Below, piece by piece: positions 55,129 through 63,346 of a stretch of DNA of 64,000 nucleotides. The position numbers were made by a program, and so were the translations under genes. The notes below the pieces were generated by a model. The model saw only the letters and a program-made list of their open reading frames with translations, did no database searches and had not been told where the DNA came from. Positions within the stretch are counted from its first letter, which is position 1. Each line of letters opens with the position of its first letter. Source of the stretch: an uncultured Blautia sp. (GTDB lineage Bacteria > Bacillota > Clostridia > Lachnospirales > Lachnospiraceae); the NCBI GenBank assembly GCA_900551715.1, contig URXG01000003.1, positions 1-64,000 of the forward strand, given 5' to 3'.

Positions 55129-56223
55129 TTATAAGATCACATTCTCTAAATCTTTTTCATAGGATGTGATTACTTTGTGGCCATCTTTGGTTACAAGTAC
55201 ATCATCTTCGATACGAACACCACCAATGCCCGGCAGATAGATACCCGGCTCACAGGTAAAGATCATTCCCTCTTCCATGATGAGCTCATTAACATCATCC
55301 ATGTACGGATCTTCATGAATATCAAGACCGATACCATGACCTGTACGATGCAGGAATTTATCGCCATAGCCGTATTTCTCGATCACCTTTCTAGCTGCCT
55401 GGTCAACATATTTCGCCGGTTTTCCAGGTTCAACCTCTGCAATAGCAGCTCTGTTAGCTTCTAATACGATGTTATAAATATCACGCATCCGTGCATCCGG
55501 CTCACCAATGAAGAAGTTACGGGACAGGTCTGCCCAGTAGTACTGATAGCATGTACAGAAGTCAACTGTGATCGTGTCACCTTTTTTAATCAGGCGCTCA
55601 CCCGGCCATCCATGCGGGCTGTCAGAACTCGGTCCTGTTAATGTCTGGATGCATGTAGTCTCTGTAATAACGCCCGGTGTCTTAGCCATCGTACAGTACA
55701 GATCCAGTGCCATTTCCTTCTCAGAAACGCCTTCTTTCATTATAGTTTTCAGATGATCCAGGGCAACATTTGCTGCATCAGATGCCTTCATAATCAGCTC
55801 GATTTCTAAATCGTCTTTGATCTGACGAGCCAGCTTGAACATATCTGCTACATCTACTAACGGCATATTCAGTTCATTGAGAATGTTACCAATGCGCATG
55901 GAATAGTAGCTCATCTCTACACCCAGTGTAGCACAGCCTGCGATCTGCTCTTTCAAAACCCCGATCGGTCCAACACTATCCTGATACTGTACCTCTGTAA
56001 CTGTTGTTCCAGCCATACAGTTGGAGTTTACAGTGGGAATAATCGCATTACAGGTTTCTTTCTCTGCATCAAGTACCAGACCCAGGAAACGGTCATACGG
56101 ATGAAGCATAACACCTGTTAAGTGATACATTGTTAAGGAATCACCTACGATTGCTTTGGAAATGTTGTTGCGACGAAGAGACTCATATGCTTTTTTTCGT
56201 CTGTTTTCATATACGTGCTGCAT
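55129..56223 (-). CDS. M24-family metallohydrolase (Xaa-Pro peptidase/creatinase fold) (364 aa)
   Basis: Pita-bread fold hydrolase. All five metal ligands are present: Asp221, Asp232, His296, Glu325, Glu339, with His203 in PHGWPG. The family includes Xaa-Pro aminopeptidase, prolidase, creatinase, ectoine hydrolase and DMSP lyase; a catabolic cluster with a methyltransferase and permease makes a small-molecule hydrolase as likely as a peptidase. Divergent from the racemase-like gene, with a consensus promoter TTGACA-17-TATATT (56352-56324) covered by a large inverted repeat. Confidence 0.88.
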   Translation of the reverse strand: MQHVYENRRKKAYESLRRNNISKAIVGDSLTMYHLTGVMLHPYDRFLGLVLDAEKETCNAIIPTVNSNCMAGTTVTEVQYQDSVGPIGVLKEQIAGCATLGVEMSYYSMRIGNILNELNMPLVDVADMFKLARQIKDDLEIELIMKASDAANVALDHLKTIMKEGVSEKEMALDLYCTMAKTPGVITETTCIQTLTGPSSDSPHGWPGERLIKKGDTITVDFCTCYQYYWADLSRNFFIGEPDARMRDIYNIVLEANRAAIAEVEPGKPAKYVDQAARKVIEKYGYGDKFLHRTGHGIGLDIHEDPYMDDVNELIMEEGMIFTCEPGIYLPGIGGVRIEDDVLVTKDGHKVITSYEKDLENVIL

Positions 56224-56537
56224 AATACTTTTCTCCTTTATTATGTTGCATAATTTTTTTACTGCCTATTCACTTTTACTCCGAAGTAATTATGTATATT
56301 ATAAAAACGAGCTTTGTAATTTTAATATAAGATAAATTTCGTCTGTTGTCAAGAAGTTTTTATCTTTATATTAAATAAAAAAATAAGTGTTTTTTTGTTT
56401 AATATACCCAAAGTTTTTGTTGTATAAATTATTTTTTATGATATAATAAAGTAAAAGAATTATTATTGTATATTAAAAACGAAGCAGAAATTCATGAAAA
56501 AAGCAATACTACTATATTATGTATGGAGGTCTTTATT
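56224..56537. promoter_or_regulatory. AT-rich divergent control region with large inverted repeat
   Basis: TTTAATATAAGATAAA (56321-56336) is answered by TTTATCTTTATATTAAA (56359-56375), a near-perfect inverted repeat with one extra base. Its left arm covers the -10 (TATATT, 56329-56324) of the M24 promoter, whose -35 TTGACA is at 56352-56347. A third partial copy, TTTAATATA, is at 56398-56406. TATAAT (56442-56447) is the likely -10 of the racemase-like gene. The XRE-cupin protein is the natural candidate to bind here. Confidence 0.6.
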
Positions 56538-57326
56538 ATGTATTATCAGGCACATGACAAAGATATCGAAAGAATCTACACAAGAAAAAATCACAAATGC
56601 TATGGCATGGGCTTAGGAATCATCATTCTTGATGATGTATATCCGGGATTTCCGGGAGACGTTCGTAATGCAAGCGCATTCCCATTCCCGATCCAGTATG
56701 AAGTCGTTGAAAATGTAGACATCTTTACACTGCTTTACAAAAAAGACAAAAGCTGCTGCTTAGAGCCAATCCTGAAAGCAGCCAAAAAACTGGAATCCAT
56801 GGGATGCCGTGCCATCGCAGCTGAGTGCGGATATTTCGCATACTTCCAGACAGCTGTTGCCGGCGAAGTAGACGTTCCTGTATTTATGTCCAGCTTACTT
56901 CAGGTTCCGTTGATCCAGCAGACAATCGGTCCGAAGAAATCTGTTGGTATTCTTTGTGCTAAAAAGAACTGCCTGACAGATACCCATCTCGAAAGAGTTG
57001 GTATCCAGCCAGGAAGCAATTACTTCGTAAATGGTGCCCAGGATGATTATTCCTGCCATGCCTTTGACACACTTTGGGACAAGAATGTACGTCCCGAACA
57101 GCCGTGGTCCGATTATGCAAGTGCTGAAAAAAGTATGATTGAAATCGCCAAAGACATGAAAGCGAAACATCCTGAAATGGGTGCTCTTATGCTGGAATGT
57201 ACAGGTATGCAACCGTTTGCCAGAGCCATCCAGAGAGAAATCGATATGCCGGTTTACAGTTGGGGGACTCTTCTTGATTATGCTTATGCAACAAGCGTAC
57301 ATCGTGACTACTACGGACACGTTTGA
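56538..57326 (+). CDS. Aspartate/glutamate racemase-superfamily protein (262 aa)
   Basis: Asp/Glu/hydantoin racemase-type fold with the two cysteines expected at the active site, in AAECGYFAYF and LECTGMQPF. VYPGFPGDVRNASAFPFPIQYE is an uncharacterised-subfamily signature. Members include racemases, maleate isomerase and arylmalonate decarboxylase; EutA of ectoine breakdown belongs here and also neighbours an M24 hydrolase. The start at 56538 is set by GGAGGT 7 nt upstream; the frame is open 24 codons earlier. Followed by a terminator at 57371. Confidence 0.85.
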   Translation: MYYQAHDKDIERIYTRKNHKCYGMGLGIIILDDVYPGFPGDVRNASAFPFPIQYEVVENVDIFTLLYKKDKSCCLEPILKAAKKLESMGCRAIAAECGYFAYFQTAVAGEVDVPVFMSSLLQVPLIQQTIGPKKSVGILCAKKNCLTDTHLERVGIQPGSNYFVNGAQDDYSCHAFDTLWDKNVRPEQPWSDYASAEKSMIEIAKDMKAKHPEMGALMLECTGMQPFARAIQREIDMPVYSWGTLLDYAYATSVHRDYYGHV

Positions 57327-57370
57327 TGTAAAACTTAATACATCCAATTAATCCTTTTCCAATGTATTAA

Positions 57371-57420
57371 GCACCGGATTCAAAATGAACGATTTTTCGG
57401 CATTCTGGATCCGGTGTTTT
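57371..57420 (+). terminator. Terminator after the racemase-like gene
   Basis: CACCGGAT (57372-57379) pairs with ATCCGGTG (57409-57416), with further pairing inside, followed by TTTT. Confidence 0.75.
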
Positions 57421-57479
57421 ACATATAACATAAAAAAAACCGTCATTTTGAATAAAATTCAATTTTTTTACATTTTTTG

Positions 57480-57508
57480 TTTACATATAAAATCTGAAAT
57501 GATAGAAT
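57480..57508 (+). promoter_or_regulatory. Promoter of the XRE-cupin regulator
   Basis: TTTACA (57480-57485), 17 bp, TAGAAT (57503-57508). ATCGATTCGAT overlaps the start region and may be an autoregulatory site. Confidence 0.6.
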
Positions 57509-57544
57509 CGATTCGATGGGGGAAATAATCAACGGAGGCAGGAT

Positions 57545-58090
57545 ATGAATAAAATCGGACAACAGATTAAGCTGTATAGAAAGAAAAAAGGATATACATT
57601 AGATGATTTATCAGAACGTTGTGGATTGTCAACCAGTTATTTAAGCTTGTTGGAGCGTGGTAAAAACAACCCTACAATATCAACAGTACAGGGAATATGT
57701 ACAGCACTTGACGTGTCTATGTCTGATCTGTTTAGTGATATAGAGAAAAACAGATTTATCATCCGGGAAGACGAACGCGAATTACTCTTTTCCGAGAAAG
57801 ATACTTTAAAATACTACTCCTTATCTGACAGAACATGGCCGGTTCAGATGATCACTATGGAGGTCACAGATTCTGTTGAACACACCTCTCACAAGCATGT
57901 TTTTTCTGAGATCGGACTGATTCTCGAAGGTCAGATGCAGATTACTATAGACGGTGAGACAACAGAGGTCTCCAAAGGCGACAGCTTATACATCATGCAG
58001 GGAAGCGAACACAGCTTCTACAACACTGATACCGTCCCCTGCATATCCTTATGGATTCAGGTCAGAAAGCCTTCAGACAATACCGATTGA
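57545..58090 (+). CDS. XRE-family regulator with C-terminal cupin domain (181 aa)
   Basis: Helix-turn-helix at residues about 5-60 (YTLDDLSERCGLSTSYLSLLE) and a cupin barrel at about 105-178 (HKHVFSEIGLILEGQM and GSEHSFYNT with conserved histidines). Such proteins sense small metabolites and repress catabolic genes. Probably regulates the surrounding island. RBS ACGGAGG. Ends before a terminator. Confidence 0.9.
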   Translation: MNKIGQQIKLYRKKKGYTLDDLSERCGLSTSYLSLLERGKNNPTISTVQGICTALDVSMSDLFSDIEKNRFIIREDERELLFSEKDTLKYYSLSDRTWPVQMITMEVTDSVEHTSHKHVFSEIGLILEGQMQITIDGETTEVSKGDSLYIMQGSEHSFYNTDTVPCISLWIQVRKPSDNTD

Positions 58091-58124
58091 TACTCTTTTT
58101 CTTCAAAATTTCATTATAAACAGG

Positions 58125-58148
58125 CAGGTTCTTCGGAACCTGTTTTTT
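58125..58148 (+). terminator. Terminator after the XRE-cupin gene
   Basis: CAGGTTC (58125-58131), TTCG tetraloop, GAACCTG (58136-58142), then TTTTTT. Confidence 0.9.
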
Positions 58149-58162
58149 ACGTCGTATTAAAA

Positions 58163-58215
58163 AACAAAAAAATTGCTGCTTTGCAGATCATAGTTTCTTC
58201 TTTCTGCAAAGCAGC
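58163..58215 (-). terminator. Terminator after the serine dehydratase-like gene
   Basis: GCTGCTTTGCAGA (58175-58187) pairs perfectly with 58203-58215; leftward it ends in a U-run of 7 and then more U. Confidence 0.85.
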
Positions 58216-58256
58216 GGCTTTATCGTTTACTGTATTGCCATTTGTTTTATCTATAA

Positions 58257-59864
58257 TCAGCGGGCAGCATCGCGGATATCCTGTTCTTTTGCCAGCTGCT
58301 GACCACAAGGTGTAATGCACAGACCACCTTTACAGGTACAGCGAAGCTCGGACGGAAGCTGTTTTCCTACGCGGAACAGTGTTTCAGCTGTCTGATCCAA
58401 CGGAATCAGCGGATCAAAGCCCCCCATAACCATATTTGCACAAACCACAGCATTCGCTGCTGACATAGCATTTCTGTTGATACACGGAATCTGTACCAGT
58501 CCGGCTACCGGATCGCAGATTGTGCCCAGGATATTCTGCACTGCACAGGAAGCTGCCATACAGGACTGCTCTGGTGTACCACCCATGAGATACACAAGAC
58601 CACCTGCTGCCATACCGGAAGCTGCACCAGGCTCAACCTGACATCCGTATAACTCTGCAGAATAATTGCAGTCTTTGCTCATTACGATACCAATGATAGA
58701 GGTAACAAACATTGCTTTGACTTTTTCTTCCAGGCCAAAGCCAAGGTGTGTTGCAGTCCCCAGCACAGAGCCTGGAAATACACCAGCAGACCCTCCGGTA
58801 GGAGCACACAAGACAACGCCCATTGCACTACTATACTCCATAGTAGCCATTGCCCACGGAACTACGGTATTTAACACACCCATATCCAGTGCTTTCGGAT
58901 TCTTCTTAACGTACGCTTCTACTTTGCCGGCTGTCGGTCCGATGATACCAGCCATATCGATATCACCTTTAAGAGCCGCTTTAGAGCTGTGCTCCATTGT
59001 ATTGACAACATACTCCATGAACTTCCATACTTCATCATATGTCCATCCACTACGAGCCATTTCGTAATCAATTGCAAGCTCCCAAAGCTCTTTTTTGGTT
59101 TCCTTTGCAACGTTGAGCATCTCTTTTGCGCTTACAAAGGGCAGATCGCAATGTCGATTGGACGGTACCGCAAGAATAGGAGTCACATAGCGAACCTCTT
59201 CTACGCGAGGATTTGCTTTAAACTGCTCCAGAAGTTCCTCAGAAACCGGCTGTCTCTGTTTCAGGTTGATCAGACATTTTCCCTCTTTCTCGGAAACTGT
59301 TGATCCCTCATCCGGAAGAAGATGTGCAGAGAGTTCTTTCATTAAAGCTTCTGCTGCTTCCTTGTTGCAATCTGTAAAGAGCAGCACTTCATAGCAGTCA
59401 CCAACGATTGTGATCGGGTAACCGTCAACTTCCAAAAGCTTTACTGTTCCTCCCCCCGTGGAATCAGAATGCACTACAACTACTCTGCCTTCTGTATTTT
59501 CCAGTGTAAGGTGAGAAATATTCGGTACGATTGGCGGGAAATCTTCGATTACGAATTCGATATCCACTCCCGCTGCTTTCGCATCAGCAAATGCTGTCAG
59601 TGTTGCCGGATCTTCCGGGTGTCTGCCCAGAAGACCGTTAATATATCCCATATCCGAACGCTGTCCCTTATACATCAGTGTGTAAGCACCATCCCTGGCA
59701 AAAGCGATTGTTGCTTTTTTCAGCTCACCCGGCAGAAGCTGCCGGGAAAGATAGCCGATTCTGGACGGCCCACATGTATGGGAACTTGAAGGGCCAGTCA
59801 TAACCGGTCCAACGATATCATTAAAAATACTTGGATTCTGTCTTTTCATTTTTATCATTACCAT
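58257..59864 (-). CDS. Single-chain iron-sulfur L-serine dehydratase-like enzyme (535 aa)
   Basis: Fe-S ammonia-lyase/dehydratase family, fused in the order beta domain then alpha domain. PSSSHT (25-30) and DSTGGGTVKLLE are beta-domain hallmarks; APTGGSAG preceded by Cys353, then Cys399/Cys408 (YGCQVEPG) and Cys450 (CDPVAGL) are the likely cluster ligands. The family deaminates L-serine but also related hydroxy amino acids. ATGs at 59864, 59858 and 59849 are in frame; none has a clear Shine-Dalgarno, and translation is probably coupled to the methyltransferase gene 8 nt upstream. The usual family start fits 59849 best. Confidence 0.88.
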   Translation of the reverse strand: MVMIKMKRQNPSIFNDIVGPVMTGPSSSHTCGPSRIGYLSRQLLPGELKKATIAFARDGAYTLMYKGQRSDMGYINGLLGRHPEDPATLTAFADAKAAGVDIEFVIEDFPPIVPNISHLTLENTEGRVVVVHSDSTGGGTVKLLEVDGYPITIVGDCYEVLLFTDCNKEAAEALMKELSAHLLPDEGSTVSEKEGKCLINLKQRQPVSEELLEQFKANPRVEEVRYVTPILAVPSNRHCDLPFVSAKEMLNVAKETKKELWELAIDYEMARSGWTYDEVWKFMEYVVNTMEHSSKAALKGDIDMAGIIGPTAGKVEAYVKKNPKALDMGVLNTVVPWAMATMEYSSAMGVVLCAPTGGSAGVFPGSVLGTATHLGFGLEEKVKAMFVTSIIGIVMSKDCNYSAELYGCQVEPGAASGMAAGGLVYLMGGTPEQSCMAASCAVQNILGTICDPVAGLVQIPCINRNAMSAANAVVCANMVMGGFDPLIPLDQTAETLFRVGKQLPSELRCTCKGGLCITPCGQQLAKEQDIRDAAR

Positions 59865-59872
59865 TTTATTTG

Positions 59873-61306
59873 TTATAAAAGTTCAGCTTTAGCGCATTCT
59901 AACAGCTCGTCAACTTTTTTAAGCAGCTCCGGATCGATCTCGATCGGCTCGTCCTTGGCAAGCAGCTCTTCCGCGCGTTTTCCGGCACGTTCAACCAGAT
60001 CTGGTGTTCCCTGGCGTTCCCACTCAGCCCATACACTGTCGAATCCGATAGACTGTGTAAACACCTCAGAACGGATATGCTCGATAGTATGCTCCTGCTC
60101 CATGAATGTTTCGTCGTTTTCGATAACATCACAAAGAGCTTCATATCCAAGTTCTTCTTCATCCTCAGCTTCAAGCGGTTTATTGGCTTTCTTGATCATA
60201 GCCATGATCTCATCGTCAATAACCAGCTGGTTCAAAGAACAGCTCATCAGGCTGGCCGTACTTCCGAATCCTGTAATGATTGTTCCACCGCCAAGTGCCG
60301 GCAGTAAACCGTTGATCATCTTCTCGTAACCCAGCTGTGCATCTGATGCGCAGCTTGTACAAGCGATACCGTAGACATCTGTCATCATGCCGATATGGCA
60401 GGCAAGCTGAGATGCCAGAGAACTTCCGATACCTGTTTCCGGAAGACCCAGAAGGTTCTGTGCAGATTTCATATTTACGAAGAACGGTCTTGCACCGTGG
60501 ATCAGTACACATTCTGGATTAAATAAGTAAGCCACACATGCAAAAGCAAGCACTTCCGCATGGGACTGGGCAACTGTACCGGCAACAGAAAGCGGTCCTG
60601 TAAGTCCTGCCATCGGTGCTGCATGTAATGCTGTCGGAATACCTGCCTCAACCAGCATACGTGTACAATCTGTAATATTTTTTGCCAGACACAGCGGAGA
60701 GTCAGCAGCTACTGCTGTCATACCGATCGGATTGTGTGCAACGTCTTCTCCGCCAAACAACTTGAACAGCTTTACAATGTATTTTACATTACTCGGTGCG
60801 GAAATGCCCGGTGTGTAAATCGGCTTTTTACAATGTTTCAGCATAAGTGCTGTCTGTTTTAACTGTGTGATCTCCGGTTCATAATCGCTCGGATATACCA
60901 GAGCACACGGAATATCCAGGTTCGGTAACTGGTTCATCACATGAAGCGCTTCGATCAGATCCTTCTCTGTAGGATTGCGTTTCTCTCCTGTTTTATGATC
61001 AACGATCCACGGAATACCTCCGGTACTGTGTGAATATGTTCCTCCAAGCTCAACCTTCAACTTCTCGCCTGTTGTTGCGCATGTAAATGTAACTTCCTGT
61101 TTCAGAGATTTGATCATCTCAGCAACTAATTCCGGAGAAAAGAATACGCGTTCTCCTTCTTCTCTGCATCCGTGCTCGCAAAGCATTGCACGTACCTCCG
61201 GATCTTCGATGCGTACACCAACAGTCTGAATGATTTTAACAGAATACTGATGTAACAGCTCAAGCTGCTTTTCACTTACAGAGTAAAGTTTCGGATAACC
61301 TTTCAT
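59873..61306 (-). CDS. MttB-family corrinoid methyltransferase without pyrrolysine (477 aa)
   Basis: TIM-barrel methyltransferase of the trimethylamine methyltransferase superfamily. GYPKLYSVSEKQLE, HSTGGIPWIVD, ALVYPSDY, GPLSVAGTVAQSHAEVLA and CTSCASDAQLGYE match the family. No in-frame amber codon interrupts it, so it belongs to the pyrrolysine-free class that includes glycine betaine (MtgB), proline betaine (MtpB) and carnitine (MtcB) demethylases. The matching corrinoid protein, tetrahydrofolate methyltransferase and RamA-type activator are not in the window. RBS GGAAGG. Promoter TTGACA-17-TATGGT (61390-61362). First gene of an operon with the dehydratase. Substrate unknown, probably a quaternary amine. 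Confidence 0.88.
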   Translation of the reverse strand: MKGYPKLYSVSEKQLELLHQYSVKIIQTVGVRIEDPEVRAMLCEHGCREEGERVFFSPELVAEMIKSLKQEVTFTCATTGEKLKVELGGTYSHSTGGIPWIVDHKTGEKRNPTEKDLIEALHVMNQLPNLDIPCALVYPSDYEPEITQLKQTALMLKHCKKPIYTPGISAPSNVKYIVKLFKLFGGEDVAHNPIGMTAVAADSPLCLAKNITDCTRMLVEAGIPTALHAAPMAGLTGPLSVAGTVAQSHAEVLAFACVAYLFNPECVLIHGARPFFVNMKSAQNLLGLPETGIGSSLASQLACHIGMMTDVYGIACTSCASDAQLGYEKMINGLLPALGGGTIITGFGSTASLMSCSLNQLVIDDEIMAMIKKANKPLEAEDEEELGYEALCDVIENDETFMEQEHTIEHIRSEVFTQSIGFDSVWAEWERQGTPDLVERAGKRAEELLAKDEPIEIDPELLKKVDELLECAKAELL

Positions 61307-61747
61307 AATTGATATTTCCTTCCTGTTTTATTTTTTAGGAATTGATTATGTTGTTAAATCAACCATAATTCATTTTTTTATAAATGTCAATAGTTTATTT
61401 ATAAAATACTGAATTTATTCATAGTTTTTTAGAATATATGGTAAGGTTTTGCAAAATTGCACATCTTGTTTTAGCAATAAATTATAATAAAATTACCATT
61501 TTATGATTTATTTTTAATTTCGTTTTGAATGTTTCATTTTTATTATAAAGTAGTAAAATTGCAAATTCATTACAATCAATTGTGAAATCGCATAAAAAAC
61601 AGCCTCTTTTTTTAGTGATATAGTAAAAAAATTTCAATATTTAATAATTTACTTGTATTTATTTATATTATATGTTTTGATATAGGTATAAGGAAATTGA
61701 TTATGTGAAAACAAAACAGAATGAAACGAAGGGAGAAATTCTTTATC
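61307..61747. promoter_or_regulatory. AT-rich divergent control region between MttB and MFS genes
   Basis: The mttB-side promoter is TTGACA (61390-61385), 17 bp, TATGGT (61367-61362). For the permease, TTTACT-17-TATGTT near 61650-61678 is only a candidate. Short palindromes occur (GCAAAATTGC near 61450; TTGATT...AAATCAA near 61343-61362). No gene is supported. Confidence 0.5.
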
Positions 61748-63046
61748 ATGAAAGAACAAAACACTCCAGCTAAAAAAGGCGGAAAATTAAAAAAGAACAT
61801 TGCAACGCTTGTTATCCTGACAATTGCAGGTGCAATGGTATACTCCTTACCATACTTCAGGAACTACTATTATGATGCATTTATCGAGAGCTTCCAGATT
61901 ACCCACATACAGATGGGTATGTTAGGATCTGTCTTCGGCGGCTTCAGTATCATTGCTTTCTTCCTGGGCGGTTTCTGTGCAGACCGTTGGCCGGCTAAAA
62001 AGCTGCTTCCGTTATCACTATTTGCAACCGGTGGTATGGGCTTACTGTTACTGCTCAAACCTCCATTCTGGGCTGTATTCCTGATTCATGCTCTTTGGGG
62101 TATCACATCTATCCTTACTTTCTGGAGTGCACTGGTCAAAGCACTCCGTTCCATCGCTGATGAAAATGAGCAAGGTAGGGTATTTGGTCTGTTCGAAGGT
62201 GGTCGTGGTATCACAAACATGGTTCAGTCCGCACTGGTTCTGGCTATGTTCGGTTTTCTTTCTTCCAAGATAAATACAAATTTTGCATTGATGACAGTTA
62301 TCGTTGTGTATTCTGCTATCAATATACTTCTCGGTATCCTTGTTATCATCTTCTACAAAGAAGAACGCTTTGAACGTCAGACAACTGCACTGATCAACGT
62401 TCCGGCTATGAAAAAATTATTAAAAATGCCGACCACATGGCTTCATGTACTGATCATCTTCTGCTCCTATGCTATCTGCTGTAGCTACTTCTACATCACA
62501 CCATACGCAACAAGCGTATTTGGTGCAACAGCTGTTATAGGTGCTGCTATGGGTTATTTCTCACAGTACTGCCGTCCACTCGGATGTTTCATATCCGGTT
62601 TCATGGCTGACAAGATCGGTTCCTCCAAGGTTTGTGCTATCTCCTTTGGTATTCTGATTTTAGGACTTCTGGGCGTTATCTTTACACCTGGACAGTCGTC
62701 CATGATCTTCATGCTTCTGGTCTTCTGTGCTGCTGTTTACGCTTCTATGTACGGTTGCCAGTCCATGCACTTTGCCATCATGGAGGAGGGCGATTATCCG
62801 ATGGAGACCACCGGTACAGCAAATTCCATTCTGACACCACTCGGATACAGCGTTGAGCTGTTCGCCCCGATGGTAGCTGGTCTTTGTCTGAATCGCTGGG
62901 CAGGTGCTACAGGATACAAAGTATTCTTCTCTATCCTTACCGGTTTGGCAGTTATCGGTCTGATCTCCACTCTTCTGTGGATGGTAAAAACCAAAGACAG
63001 ACGTATGGAAATCGCTGCTGCCAAAAAGGCTAAAGCCGGTAAATAA
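61748..63046 (+). CDS. MFS transporter of the catabolic island (432 aa)
   Basis: Twelve membrane helices with FFLGGFCADRWPAKKLLP between helices 2 and 3 and FISGFMADKIGSSKV between 8 and 9. The central loop is short. Start at 61748 is favoured by AGGGAG upstream; the frame is open 9 codons earlier. Expected to import the substrate of the MttB/M24/dehydratase genes. Specificity cannot be read from sequence. Confidence 0.87.
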   Translation: MKEQNTPAKKGGKLKKNIATLVILTIAGAMVYSLPYFRNYYYDAFIESFQITHIQMGMLGSVFGGFSIIAFFLGGFCADRWPAKKLLPLSLFATGGMGLLLLLKPPFWAVFLIHALWGITSILTFWSALVKALRSIADENEQGRVFGLFEGGRGITNMVQSALVLAMFGFLSSKINTNFALMTVIVVYSAINILLGILVIIFYKEERFERQTTALINVPAMKKLLKMPTTWLHVLIIFCSYAICCSYFYITPYATSVFGATAVIGAAMGYFSQYCRPLGCFISGFMADKIGSSKVCAISFGILILGLLGVIFTPGQSSMIFMLLVFCAAVYASMYGCQSMHFAIMEEGDYPMETTGTANSILTPLGYSVELFAPMVAGLCLNRWAGATGYKVFFSILTGLAVIGLISTLLWMVKTKDRRMEIAAAKKAKAGK

Positions 63047-63346
63047 TTCATTACAGCATGTGTAGCCGCATTATTTTCACTACGCCTTGTTTTGAGGCAC
63101 TTACTAAGTTTGTGGTGATTTTTTTCAATTTACCTCTTGACAAAAGTCATTACATATCAGTTGCTGTTTCAATTATTGGCAGTACCGAAAATCCTGTAAA
63201 CACAAAAACTCCCCATAGGACGGATTGTCTATATCACGTCCTATAAGGGAGTTACTATACTTTTATTTTTTATGCTTCGCCCTGTTCTGCAAGATACAAA
63301 TTCAAGAATGCCTCTGCATTTACATATTTGTTCTGAATACGGGATT
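63047..63346. other. Intergenic stretch holding a deletion copy of the flanking element
   Basis: Apart from the element remnant at 63176-63253, only a small hairpin GCCT...AGGC after the permease gene is seen. No gene is supported. Confidence 0.5.
63176..63253 (+). repeat. Deletion derivative of the 54.4-55.1 kb element
   Basis: TTGGCAGTACCG (63176-63187) is joined directly to AAATCCTGTAAACAC (63189-63203). It is followed by an inverted repeat CCCCATAGGACG with ACGTCCTATAAGGG, the same ends as at 54431-55079, with the coding part removed. The hairpin may act as the permease terminator. Confidence 0.65.

Noticed and set aside
59873..61306. Pyrrolysine (in-frame UAG) in the MttB-family gene
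   Set aside because: The frame is open from start to its natural C-terminus at about the normal length for the pyrrolysine-free class; no internal UAG.
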